43,898 nucleotides of DNA from contig NZ_JAGQBU010000023.1 in the NCBI RefSeq assembly GCF_024345795.1, positions 1-43,898 on the forward strand. The letters run 5' to 3'. Position 1 is the first letter of the stretch, and every line of letters starts with the position of its first letter. Position numbers and translations under genes: made by a program. The stretch comes from Synechococcus sp. J7-Johnson. Its GTDB lineage: Bacteria; Cyanobacteriota; Cyanobacteriia; PCC-6307; Cyanobiaceae. Below the pieces are notes generated by a model. It worked only from the letters and a program-made list of their open reading frames with translations. It had not been told where the DNA came from and did no database searches. Positions 1 to 7,461 of the stretch are shown piece after piece.

Positions 1-1
1 G

Positions 2-124
2 CAGTTGGTGCTGATGGTGGGAATGTTCGTTGGACGGCTGGGCATCATGCTGCTGCTCTCAGCCCTCTATGGCAGCAGACCCCAGTCCAGGGTCGGCTAC
101 CCCCGCGAAGAAGTCTTCATCTGA
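2..124 (+). CDS. ktrB: Potassium transporter KtrB/TrkH-type, C-terminal end (partial)
   Basis: Only the last 40 codons are inside the window; the gene begins upstream of base 1. The visible tail has the motif MFVGRLG followed by a short hydrophobic run and a polar end (YPREEVFI). This resembles the last membrane segment of Trk/Ktr potassium-translocating subunits, which commonly end with an FxGRxG-type helix. The stop lies 11 bases before the start of a KtrA-type regulatory subunit, the usual order for a two-gene Ktr system. The function call rests on this tail plus the neighbour, so the exact subfamily (KtrB or TrkH) is uncertain. Confidence 0.7.
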   Translation, partial: QLVLMVGMFVGRLGIMLLLSALYGSRPQSRVGYPREEVFI

Positions 125-135
125 GGTCTTAAGTG

Positions 136-849
136 ATGGCAACAAGCAACGGTTGGTGGCAATGGGCTCTTGAGGAACCTTCGTCATGCGGAAGCTTCGC
201 GGTGATCGGAGTCGGCCGCTTCGGGTCAGCAGTCTGTGACGAACTGATTCAGAACGGTGCGTCTGTTTTGGCAATTGATGCCAGCCAGCGTGCAATTGAT
301 GCAGTGCGTCTGATTGATCCCTCGATCGAGGCCAGAGTTGTGGATTGCACTGATGAGGAAGCCCTGCGTGAAGCAGGGGCTCTGGAAGTCGACACAGTCG
401 TGGTGGCGATCAGTGAGCCAATCGAGGCGAGCATCACGGCCACTCTGGTTGTAAAGCATAGCGATGGGACGAAAGTGAAGCAGGTGATTTCCCGTGCTAC
501 AAGCGACCTTCACATGAAGATGCTCCAGCGCGTTGGAGCCGATCGGGTGGTGTATCCCTCAAAGATGCAGGGTCACCGACTTGGACTTGAACTGGTTCGC
601 CCGAACATGTTGGAACGGCTGCGACTCGATGATCGCAACTGCATCGAGGAGATTCGTGTGCCAAAGGCCTTCGTGGATCAGTCTCTGCGTGAACTGAATC
701 TGCGTAAGAACCACAATGTCACGGTCCTGGCTGTCGGCCCGGAAAATCAGCTGACCGTCAACCCACCGGCATCCCATATCCTTAAAGAAGGAGAATTGCT
801 TGTTGTGATGGGATCTGGAGAAGACCTCAAGGCACTGCCCTCCCGCTGA
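136..849 (+). CDS. ktrA: Ktr/Trk potassium uptake regulatory subunit (RCK domains)
   Basis: A cytoplasmic regulatory protein of 237 residues that would gate the KtrB channel in response to nucleotides. It has an N-terminal Rossmann fold with the loop GVGRFG at about residues 25-30 and an acidic residue at the end of the second strand (AIDAS). A C-terminal RCK_C-like half follows (about residues 155-237). The length fits single-RCK KtrA proteins, which are about half the size of TrkA. A GTG at 133 directly precedes the ATG at 136; either could be used. It follows the ktrB end by 11 bases and is probably cotranscribed with it. Confidence 0.88.
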   Translation: MATSNGWWQWALEEPSSCGSFAVIGVGRFGSAVCDELIQNGASVLAIDASQRAIDAVRLIDPSIEARVVDCTDEEALREAGALEVDTVVVAISEPIEASITATLVVKHSDGTKVKQVISRATSDLHMKMLQRVGADRVVYPSKMQGHRLGLELVRPNMLERLRLDDRNCIEEIRVPKAFVDQSLRELNLRKNHNVTVLAVGPENQLTVNPPASHILKEGELLVVMGSGEDLKALPSR

Positions 850-970
850 GTAGGGCAATGATGCAATTTATCTCTCCATTCTCGAGTGGGGCCCTAGATT
901 CTTGGGTTGAGATTAAGCCGCAGCCTTAGCTTCGCCTGCTGGGTCCACAGGGTGGGCAGTTCAAACTTTC

Positions 971-2017
971 TTGGTGAATGCTGATGACCTGCTGCTGGAG
1001 CAGTGGCCCTCGCTCCTTGATCACAGAATCCTTGACCTGCGCGTGATGGGTGTGGAGCGGTTGGCCACCACCTGGGCTCTGTTCCAGGCGTTGCTGGTGG
1101 AGGCGATGCCCTTTCTGCTGATCGGGGTGGCTCTCTCCAGCCTGGCCCGCTGGATCAGCCCTGGGGGGAAGTGGGTGCGTGACCTGCCTGCCCACCCGCT
1201 GCTGGGCCCCCTGAGCGGGGCGGCCCTGGGGTTTGCTCTGCCCGCCTGCGAATGCGGCAACGTGCCCATGGCCCGTCATCTGCTGGTGAAAGGTGCGCCG
1301 ATCGCCACCGCCCTGGGGTTTCTGTTCGCGGCTCCGGTTCTAAATCCGATCGTCTTGGCCAGCACCTGGGCCGCCTTTCCTGATCAGCCCTGGCTGCTGG
1401 CGGCACGGCCCCTGGGGGCCGTGCTGATCGCGGTGGCTCTGGCCACGCTGTTGCGGCTCCTGCCTGACAGCCAGCTGTTGCAGCCGGCCCTGCTGGAGGA
1501 GCGGCGTCTGAGTCAGCCTCTGGAAGAGGTGACCCTGCTGGAGCGGCGCAGTGGCCTGATCGGTGCGCCGGCCAGCTCCGCCGCGACAGCCGTGGTGGGA
1601 TCGAGCCGGCGCCCCCCCCTCGGCCAGGTGCTCTCCCACGGCGGCACCGAGTTTCTGGAGCTGGCCCTGCTGTTGGTGATGGGTTGTGCCATCGCCGCCC
1701 TGGTTCAGACCCTGGTGCCTCGCCAGTGGCTGATTGCGGTGGGTGGTGCTCCCACTCTTTCGATTCTGAGCCTGATGCTGCTCAGCCTGGTGGTGTCGGT
1801 GTGCTCCAGCGTGGATGCCTTTCTGGCCCTGGGTTTTGCCGCCCAGGTCACCCCAGGGGCGGTGCTGGCCTTCCTGCTGCTGGGGCCGGTGATGGATCTC
1901 AAGCTGGTTGGGCTGTTCAGCATCCTGTTGCGGCCCCGCGCCATCCTGCTCACGGCGGGGGCTGCGTCCCTGGTGGTGTTGCTGATCGGTCAATGGGTCA
2001 ACCTGATCCTTCTTTGA
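971..2017 (+). CDS. Permease of the COG0701 (YraQ/DUF318) family
   Basis: A polytopic inner-membrane protein of about 348 residues with two related halves of hydrophobic helices. The diagnostic loop ACECGNVP (Cys 93 and Cys 95) lies in the first half, followed by GAPIATALGFLFAAPVLNP. A matching VCSSVDAF segment lies in the second half. This family includes B. subtilis YcgR and permeases linked to metals or arsenicals; its substrate here is unknown. The start is TTG 971 or GTG 974, as no ATG is suitably placed. Its stop overlaps the start of the next gene by 4 bases. That gene encodes the family's usual partner, so the two probably form a membrane complex. Confidence 0.85.
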   Translation: MVNADDLLLEQWPSLLDHRILDLRVMGVERLATTWALFQALLVEAMPFLLIGVALSSLARWISPGGKWVRDLPAHPLLGPLSGAALGFALPACECGNVPMARHLLVKGAPIATALGFLFAAPVLNPIVLASTWAAFPDQPWLLAARPLGAVLIAVALATLLRLLPDSQLLQPALLEERRLSQPLEEVTLLERRSGLIGAPASSAATAVVGSSRRPPLGQVLSHGGTEFLELALLLVMGCAIAALVQTLVPRQWLIAVGGAPTLSILSLMLLSLVVSVCSSVDAFLALGFAAQVTPGAVLAFLLLGPVMDLKLVGLFSILLRPRAILLTAGAASLVVLLIGQWVNLILL

Positions 2018-2727
2018 GCTCCAGGCCCCAGCGTTCCCTGACGCTCCGGCGCCTGGCGCCTGGCCCCCTGAAGGCCCTGGCTCTGGGCCTGTGGGGGATT
2101 GCGCTGCTGCAGAGCTACCTCAGCGGACGACTCGATCTGCTGCTTCGGGCAGTGTTCCATCCGCTCGTCTGGGCCAGTGGACTCCTGCTGCTGCTGCTGG
2201 CCGCTGTGGAGTTGAGCGGTCGCTGGCGGGATGGCAGCCGCACGAGCGGGCGCTGGACCTCCTTGCTGAGCATCGGCGCGGCCCTGGCCGTGCTGGCCCT
2301 GCCCCCCCGACCCTCTTTTGCCTATCTGGCCGCCAATCGCCAGGCAAACCTGCTGGAGGAACCTGGCCTGAGCTTTGTGCTCCCGCCGGCCCAACGCAGC
2401 CTCACCGACTGGGTGCGGTTGCTGCGCAGCGAACCGGATCCGCGTCTCCACGCAGGTGATCCCGTACGCATCAGCGGTTTCGTCCTTCCCATCGAAGGTG
2501 AGGAGCCGCACCTGGCGCGCCTGCTGGTGCGCTGCTGCCTGGTGGATGCCGTACCCGTGGGGCTGCCGGTGCGCTGGCCTCCCGATCAGCCCCGGCCCCG
2601 CCCCGACCAGTGGCTGCGGCTGGAGGGGGTGATGGTGAGCGAAACCATCGGCGGACGCCAGCGCAGTGCGGTCAAGGCCAGCCGTGTCGTGCCGATCCCC
2701 CGGCCCCGCCAGCCGCTTGAGCCATGA
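2014..2727 (+). CDS. TIGR03943/COG3689-family partner of the COG0701 permease
   Basis: A 237-residue protein with two N-terminal membrane helices (about residues 15-35 and 45-65), a short third hydrophobic stretch, and a soluble C-terminal domain. The domain carries patterns typical of the family, such as ISGFVLP and LVRCCLVDAVPVGLPV, with paired cysteines. I place the start at TTG 2014 because it overlaps the permease stop by 4 bases and gives the expected family length. Members of this family occur beside COG0701 permeases (for example B. subtilis YcgQ beside YcgR) and are thought to be the second subunit. What they transport is not established. Confidence 0.8.
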   Translation: MSSRPQRSLTLRRLAPGPLKALALGLWGIALLQSYLSGRLDLLLRAVFHPLVWASGLLLLLLAAVELSGRWRDGSRTSGRWTSLLSIGAALAVLALPPRPSFAYLAANRQANLLEEPGLSFVLPPAQRSLTDWVRLLRSEPDPRLHAGDPVRISGFVLPIEGEEPHLARLLVRCCLVDAVPVGLPVRWPPDQPRPRPDQWLRLEGVMVSETIGGRQRSAVKASRVVPIPRPRQPLEP

Positions 2728-4106
2728 GGGCGACGCCCCTGCGCTGGTGGCGTCGGCAGAAGCGCCTGAGGTTGCTGCTGATCGCCGCCGCCGCCGTGGC
2801 GGTACTGCAGCAGCAGCTTCTCTGGCACCGGCCGCCGCGCCTTCTGGAACTGCGCCAGGCCAGCGCCAGCTCAGGGCCGGCGGCTTTGAGCTTGCGCTTC
2901 AGCCGGCCGATTCAGGCTTCAAGCGTCACCACAAGCAGCAAGCTGCAGCCGCCGCTTCCCTTCACGATCCAGGGGGAGGGCAACCCCCTGCTGCTGTTGC
3001 CGGCCGTCGGGGCTCGCATCGAACAACCTCTGGAGCTTCGGCTGGCCGGGCGCGACAAGCGAGGTCTGTCCCTTCCCACCCAGCGTTGGTTCTGGGATCC
3101 CCGCCCCGACCTTCTGGCGGTGGTTCCGGTGGATGGGGGCGAGCAGGTCCGTCTGCTCACAGCCTCTGGGGCCTGGACACCGCTGACGCCCGTGTGGCCG
3201 GCAATCACTCAGTCCGTCGCCCTTGGAGATGGTTCGGGTCTTGGCCTGGTCAGCCGGAACCAGCAGGGGGAACACCAGGTCTGGAAACTCGAGCTGAAGC
3301 GAAACCACCTGACCAGGCGCTCCAGCGACCTGGGCTCAGCCCGGGCGGGGCGGTTGCAGCCATTCAGTACCCACGCTTATGTGTTCGCCAGCCTGAGCAG
3401 CAATGCCAGTGGCGATCTGCTGGTGCAGGCCGCAGCCCAGGCCCTGGGACCTGAGCCCCCCCAGGAGGAGGTGGTGCTGTGGGAGCGCGGCGGCAGCCGC
3501 CGGAGTCTGGGGCTGGACCCCCGTGGACCGATCGCCCTGGTGCCCCAGGGAGGAGCCATGATCGTGCCCGAGTCCGATGGCCTGGCTCTGAGAACCCTGC
3601 CGCCGCGCCCGGCCCGCCGCCAGCTGCTACCCGGCAGCCGCGACCTCAGCAGCTTCCGCCCGGTGGGGGGGCGGCCCCTGCCCCCCCGCCACTGGCCCGA
3701 CTTCCGCCGCTCCCTGGAGCTGGTGGAGCCGGCCCAGGCACCGAAAACCCTCTGGCTGGGCCAGGAGGCACTGCTGGCCAGCGCCTGCTCAAGAGGTGGC
3801 GATCGGGTCTGGGCCTTGTTGCTGGATGGAATCGAGCAGCCTGTGCTCACCGTGCTGGCCCTCAGCCGCGATGGGGGCGAACGGCGACAGCGTCTGTTGG
3901 GCTGGGAACTGGAGCCGGGCACGGGGCTGAGCTACGACCCCACTACCGATCGCCTGTTGCTGGCCCTGCGCCCCCTGCAACTCCCAGCACCTGCGCTGGG
4001 CAGCTCCCGAGCTGAACCCCAGGCTGGCCTGATCGATGCCACCAGCCTTGAGCTGACCATGCTCAAGGGTCCGGTGCGTCAGGTGAGCTGGCTGCCTCCA
4101 GGCTGA
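2724..4106 (+). CDS. Unknown membrane-anchored protein, possible beta-propeller
   Basis: A 460-residue protein starting at an ATG that overlaps the previous stop as ATGA. An Arg-rich N-terminus and one hydrophobic helix (about residues 16-30) would anchor it in the membrane with the rest outside the cytoplasm. Residues of about 40-120 look like an Ig-like beta domain (LSLRFSRPI, LELRLAGRD). The remainder is built from repeated short strands ending in WKLEL, VVLWERG, LALRTLP and WELEPG, as in a beta-propeller. I recognise no catalytic motif. The overlap ties it to the permease operon, so an accessory extracytoplasmic subunit is the best guess. It converges on znuB with a 16-base gap. Confidence 0.65.
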   Translation: MRATPLRWWRRQKRLRLLLIAAAAVAVLQQQLLWHRPPRLLELRQASASSGPAALSLRFSRPIQASSVTTSSKLQPPLPFTIQGEGNPLLLLPAVGARIEQPLELRLAGRDKRGLSLPTQRWFWDPRPDLLAVVPVDGGEQVRLLTASGAWTPLTPVWPAITQSVALGDGSGLGLVSRNQQGEHQVWKLELKRNHLTRRSSDLGSARAGRLQPFSTHAYVFASLSSNASGDLLVQAAAQALGPEPPQEEVVLWERGGSRRSLGLDPRGPIALVPQGGAMIVPESDGLALRTLPPRPARRQLLPGSRDLSSFRPVGGRPLPPRHWPDFRRSLELVEPAQAPKTLWLGQEALLASACSRGGDRVWALLLDGIEQPVLTVLALSRDGGERRQRLLGWELEPGTGLSYDPTTDRLLLALRPLQLPAPALGSSRAEPQAGLIDATSLELTMLKGPVRQVSWLPPG

Positions 4107-4122
4107 GTGCCCATGCCACTGC

Positions 4123-4917
4123 TCAGCGCCGCAGTTTCAGCACCAGGGGAAGCAGCAGCAGGCTCAGCACTCCGATCAGGGGCCCAGGAGGCAGGTTGAT
4201 GGCGGGCTGGATCGACAGCAGAAAGCCGCAGCCAGCCAGCAGCGCGCCGATCAACGCCGCCCGCAGCAGGGCCTGGCGCAGGCTGACCGCCCCCTGCAGG
4301 GCCAGCAGTGCCGGAGCCCCCATCAGGGCGATCACCAGCACCACCCCCACGGCCGTCATGGCGCTGACCACAGTCAGAGCGGTCACAAGGGTGAGCAGCA
4401 GGCGCAGGCGCCCCACCGCCAGCCCGGCACTGGCCGCGCCCAGGGGGTCCACACCGAGAAACACCAGCTGGCGGTAGCGGAAGCTGAGCAATGCCAGAAC
4501 CGCCAGCAGCGACAGGCCGGTGCGCAGCAGATCCGGCAGTCCTGCCGCGAGCAGATCTCCGAAGAGCACCGCTTCAAGGTTCACCCGGATACGCAGCAAG
4601 GGGATCAGCAGGACCCCGAGGCCCAGGAATCCGGCCAGCACCGTGTTCAGCACCGCCTCATCGCCACGACCCCCGGAGCTGCCGGGCCGGCTGAACCGCT
4701 CCGCCAGCAGGGCGCCGGCCACCCCGCTCACCACACCACCCAGGCCTGGGTCGATGCCCAGCGCCATGGCCACTGCCAGGCCGGGCAGCACCGCATGGGA
4801 GATCAGATTTGCCTGAAACAGGCGCCCCTGCACCAGCAGCAGGGTGCCAGCCAGGGGGCAGAGCAGGCCGCTGAGCAGGGCCAGGGCCAGGGGAAGCATC
4901 CACCAGGACGGGCTCAT
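4123..4917 (-). CDS. znuB: Zinc ABC transporter permease ZnuB
   Basis: A 264-residue ABC-3 family permease with about eight hydrophobic helices, which would carry Zn2+ across the inner membrane with ZnuC and ZnuA. Family features include the early LVQGRLFQANLISHAVLPGLAVA segment (shown as LISHAVLPG), the middle LFGDLLAAG loop, and a late VGVVLVIALM helix. I use ATG 4917 as the start; ATG 4956 and an in-frame start at 4986 are alternatives. The upstream sequence is shared with divergent zur. No GATAAC/GTTATC site is visible here, so transcription may come from znuC, reading antisense through zur. Confidence 0.9.
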   Translation of the reverse strand: MSPSWWMLPLALALLSGLLCPLAGTLLLVQGRLFQANLISHAVLPGLAVAMALGIDPGLGGVVSGVAGALLAERFSRPGSSGGRGDEAVLNTVLAGFLGLGVLLIPLLRIRVNLEAVLFGDLLAAGLPDLLRTGLSLLAVLALLSFRYRQLVFLGVDPLGAASAGLAVGRLRLLLTLVTALTVVSAMTAVGVVLVIALMGAPALLALQGAVSLRQALLRAALIGALLAGCGFLLSIQPAINLPPGPLIGVLSLLLLPLVLKLRR

Positions 4918-4988
4918 AGGGCGGCTGCGGGGCGATGGGAATGAACCGGTCTGCATAGGATCCCGACCAGGGGCCCGAGCAGACACCG

Positions 4989-5402
4989 ATGGATTCCGAG
5001 GCAGCCGCTCAGCAGCTGAACGCCAAGCAGGTGAGTGTGCTGGCGATGTTGCGAGAGAGCTCCGAAGAGCTCTCCGGCCAGGATCTGCATCAGCGCCTGC
5101 GCCTCAACGGCCAGCCGATCGGGCTCGCCACGGTCTATCGGCACCTGCGCCAGCTCCAGCGCCTGGGCCTGGCCCGCTGCCGCCACCTCCCCAGCGGTGA
5201 GGCCCTCTATGCCCCCAGGGAGAGGGACACCCATCACCTCACCTGCGTCTCCTGCGGCCTGACGCTGCCGCTTGATCACTGTCCGATGCATGGCATCCAG
5301 CCGCAACCAGAGGCAGCCCATGGCTTTGAGCTGCTGTTCCACACCCTGGAGTATTTCGGTCGCTGCTCCCTTTGTCGCCAATCCGCCCCTGAGGACACCT
5401 GA
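4989..5402 (+). CDS. zur: Zinc uptake regulator Zur (Fur family)
   Basis: A 137-residue Fur-family repressor that would bind DNA when loaded with Zn2+ and shut down zinc uptake. A winged helix lies at about residues 15-65 (GLATVYRHLRQL is the recognition region). The structural zinc site is made by CVSC (86-89) and CSLC (126-129). THH (81-83) and further His/Glu residues (DHCPMHG, HGFELLFH) fit the regulatory metal site. The zinc assignment rather than iron rests on its position between znuB and znuC. It ends 12 bases from the convergent znuC stop. Confidence 0.9.
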   Translation: MDSEAAAQQLNAKQVSVLAMLRESSEELSGQDLHQRLRLNGQPIGLATVYRHLRQLQRLGLARCRHLPSGEALYAPRERDTHHLTCVSCGLTLPLDHCPMHGIQPQPEAAHGFELLFHTLEYFGRCSLCRQSAPEDT

Positions 5403-5414
5403 AGAAGCGACCAT

Positions 5415-6110
5415 TCAGCCGCAGCGATGGTTGCCCAGGCGCAAATCACCAAGGGAATGGCGCACCGAGGCCGGGGGGCCATCGGCCAGAAGCCGGCGGT
5501 CGATCACCAGCACGCGGTCATAGGCGTCGAGATCATGGCCCCAGTCGTGACTGCTCACCAGCAGGATGAAGCCGGCATCCCTCAATTGGCCCATCACCTG
5601 CAGCAGCTGGGTGCGTGAGGGGGGATCTATTGCAGCGCAGGGTTCGTCCAGCAGCAACACCGAGGCGGGCTGCACCAGCAGGCGGGCCAGCAGGGCGCGT
5701 TGCTGCTGGCCGCCGGAGAGCTGATCGAGGCGGCGTGAGGCCAGGCCATCGATCCCCACCCGCTGCAGGGCGGCCTCCACGGCACAGCAGCCGGGCCGGG
5801 CGGCCACCAGCCGGCCAAGACCCACCAGTTCACGCACGCTGATCGGGAACTGCCAGGCAATCTCACCACGCTGGGGCATCAGGGCCAGCTGGCGCCGAGC
5901 CAGGCGGGGGGTGAGCGGTGCGCCGTCAAGCAGCAGTTCACCGGAGAGCAGGGGGACCTGGCCCTCGATCGCCTGAAGCAGGGTGCTCTTGCCAGCGCCG
6001 TTGGGTCCCACCAGAGCCGTGAGAGTGCCGGGCTCCAAACGAAAACTGATGTCCTCCAGGGCCAGCCCTTCGCCGCGGCGCACGCTGAGATGGCGGACCT
6101 CGAGGGCCAT
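5415..6110 (-). CDS. znuC: Zinc ABC transporter ATP-binding protein ZnuC
   Basis: A 231-residue ABC ATPase that powers ZnuB. Walker A is GPNGAGKST (35-43), the signature is LSGGQQQRALLARLL, Walker B is VLLLDEP, and the switch is SSHDWGHD. ATG 6110 is chosen because MALEVRHLSV is the normal start of this domain; the reading frame stays open upstream to 6203, but that extension is Pro/Arg-rich and unlikely to be translated. The gene is divergent from znuA and the shared 137-base region holds a Zur-type site. The zur gene separates it from znuB on the opposite strand. Confidence 0.92.
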   Translation of the reverse strand: MALEVRHLSVRRGEGLALEDISFRLEPGTLTALVGPNGAGKSTLLQAIEGQVPLLSGELLLDGAPLTPRLARRQLALMPQRGEIAWQFPISVRELVGLGRLVAARPGCCAVEAALQRVGIDGLASRRLDQLSGGQQQRALLARLLVQPASVLLLDEPCAAIDPPSRTQLLQVMGQLRDAGFILLVSSHDWGHDLDAYDRVLVIDRRLLADGPPASVRHSLGDLRLGNHRCG

Positions 6111-6210
6111 CGGCACTGGCACGGGGGATGGGTTGGCGCAACCTACCGAGGACCGGGGCGCGCAGGAGCCGTCAGGCCGGCGCCAGGCAAACGCTGATCT
6201 CATCAGAAAT

Positions 6211-6223
6211 GAGAACTGTTATC
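6211..6223. promoter_or_regulatory. Candidate Zur box between znuC and znuA
   Basis: GAGAAC-T-GTTATC is a 6-1-6 inverted repeat with one mismatch to the perfect copy found before the porin gene at 7373-7385. It lies 24 bases upstream of the znuA start and 100 bases upstream of znuC. Fur-family Zur proteins in cyanobacteria bind AT-rich palindromes of this layout. The assignment is by inference from the shared motif and gene functions. Confidence 0.65.
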
Positions 6224-6247
6224 GTCGAATATTGTCATCGGTGAGAC

Positions 6248-7324
6248 TTGGCCCCGTTCCCTGGTTCCCGGCTCGCCGATCAGCGCCACCCGCTCAACCC
6301 GGCGTTATTCCTGGTCTGTGCCGGCCTTGGACTCTCCCTGCTGGCTTGCAGCCGGGGCCCGGACACCTCAACCGCAGCCAGCAAGACCCCGCCCACAGGC
6401 CAGCCCCGGGTGGTGGCCGCCGATGGGGTGCTCTGCGATCTCACCCAGCGGCTGGCCGGCGGCGAACTGGCCGTGAGCTGTCTGCTGCAGCCGGCAGATG
6501 ATCCCCACGACTTCCGGCTCAGACCCGATCAGAAAGCCCAGATCACCGACGCAAGTCTGCTGTTGATCAGTGGCTTCGACCTCACCCCAGCGCTCTCGTC
6601 TCTGCAGGGGGCTGTAGCGGTTTCCGAGCAGGCCGTCCCCCAACCCCTGAGGCTCACGCCAGCCAGCAGCGGCCAATCCACAGACCACCACGACCACAGC
6701 GCTGAAGACCACCATGGCGCTGGTCACGACCACGGCGACTACGACCCCCATGTGTGGCACAACCCACGCCAGGCGGCGGCCATGGCGGCAGTGATCGCCG
6801 ACCGGCTCGGCCGCCTCGATCCAGCTGCCTCCGGGGACTTTCAGCGGCGTTCAAAGGCCATGGCCGAGCAGCTCGACCGCCTCGATGCCTGGAACCGTGC
6901 TCAGTTCGATTCCATCCCCAGGCCCTGGCCCGCTCTGGCCAGCAGTCACCGCGCCTTTGCCAGCCTGGCTCAGGCATACGGCTTGAAGGAGCTGCCCCTG
7001 GTGGATGCCACCAGCACCAGCGATGCCCTGCGTCCGGAAGGCTTCCGCAAGGTGATCGAGGCTCTGAATGCCGATTCCACGCCTCGGTTGTTCGCAGAGC
7101 AGATCCCCCCTGCCAAGGCGTTGCAGCGCATCAGCGAGCTCAGCGGGGTGCCGATCGCCCCGGTACCACTGGCCGCCGATGGTCTGGCGATGGGGCCTGA
7201 TACCCCGCTCAGCCTGATGGCCACCCTGGTGCGCAACACCTGCACGATCGTGGAGGGCTGGGGGGGTAGCTGTGACCGCAAGGGCGGTGAGGCGTTGGTG
7301 CAGGCCTGGTCGCGGATCAGCTGA
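6248..7324 (+). CDS. znuA: Zinc ABC transporter substrate-binding lipoprotein ZnuA
   Basis: A 358-residue cluster A-I binding protein that captures Zn2+ outside the inner membrane. The N-terminus has a signal with lipobox LLAC, so Cys 34 would be lipidated. Zinc-ligand motifs are DPHDF (His 87), DPHVWHN (His 168) and SSHRAF, plus an acidic residue near the end. Residues 147-162 form the His/Asp-rich loop usual in zinc-specific ZnuA. No ATG fits upstream of the signal peptide; TTG 6248 is the best start. A candidate Zur box ends 24 bases upstream. Confidence 0.92.
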   Translation: MAPFPGSRLADQRHPLNPALFLVCAGLGLSLLACSRGPDTSTAASKTPPTGQPRVVAADGVLCDLTQRLAGGELAVSCLLQPADDPHDFRLRPDQKAQITDASLLLISGFDLTPALSSLQGAVAVSEQAVPQPLRLTPASSGQSTDHHDHSAEDHHGAGHDHGDYDPHVWHNPRQAAAMAAVIADRLGRLDPAASGDFQRRSKAMAEQLDRLDAWNRAQFDSIPRPWPALASSHRAFASLAQAYGLKELPLVDATSTSDALRPEGFRKVIEALNADSTPRLFAEQIPPAKALQRISELSGVPIAPVPLAADGLAMGPDTPLSLMATLVRNTCTIVEGWGGSCDRKGGEALVQAWSRIS

Positions 7325-7372
7325 GACCCATCTGCGAAGACATGCCCACCGCAGCAGCGCCCTGGCCAGAGC

Positions 7373-7385
7373 GATAACCGTTATC
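7373..7385. promoter_or_regulatory. Candidate Zur box upstream of the porin gene
   Basis: GATAAC-C-GTTATC is a perfect 6-1-6 palindrome in the znuA-porin gap, 76 bases before the porin ATG. It matches the imperfect copy before znuA at 12 of 13 positions. Two such sites within 1.2 kb in a zinc cluster support Zur control of both uptake and the outer-membrane pore. Confidence 0.72.
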
Positions 7386-7461
7386 ATCCTCAAAGAATTT
7401 AACGATCTGACTGGTCTGTCAGGCCCCTCCTTCCAGTTCTTTCTTCAAAACTTTCAAGTTG

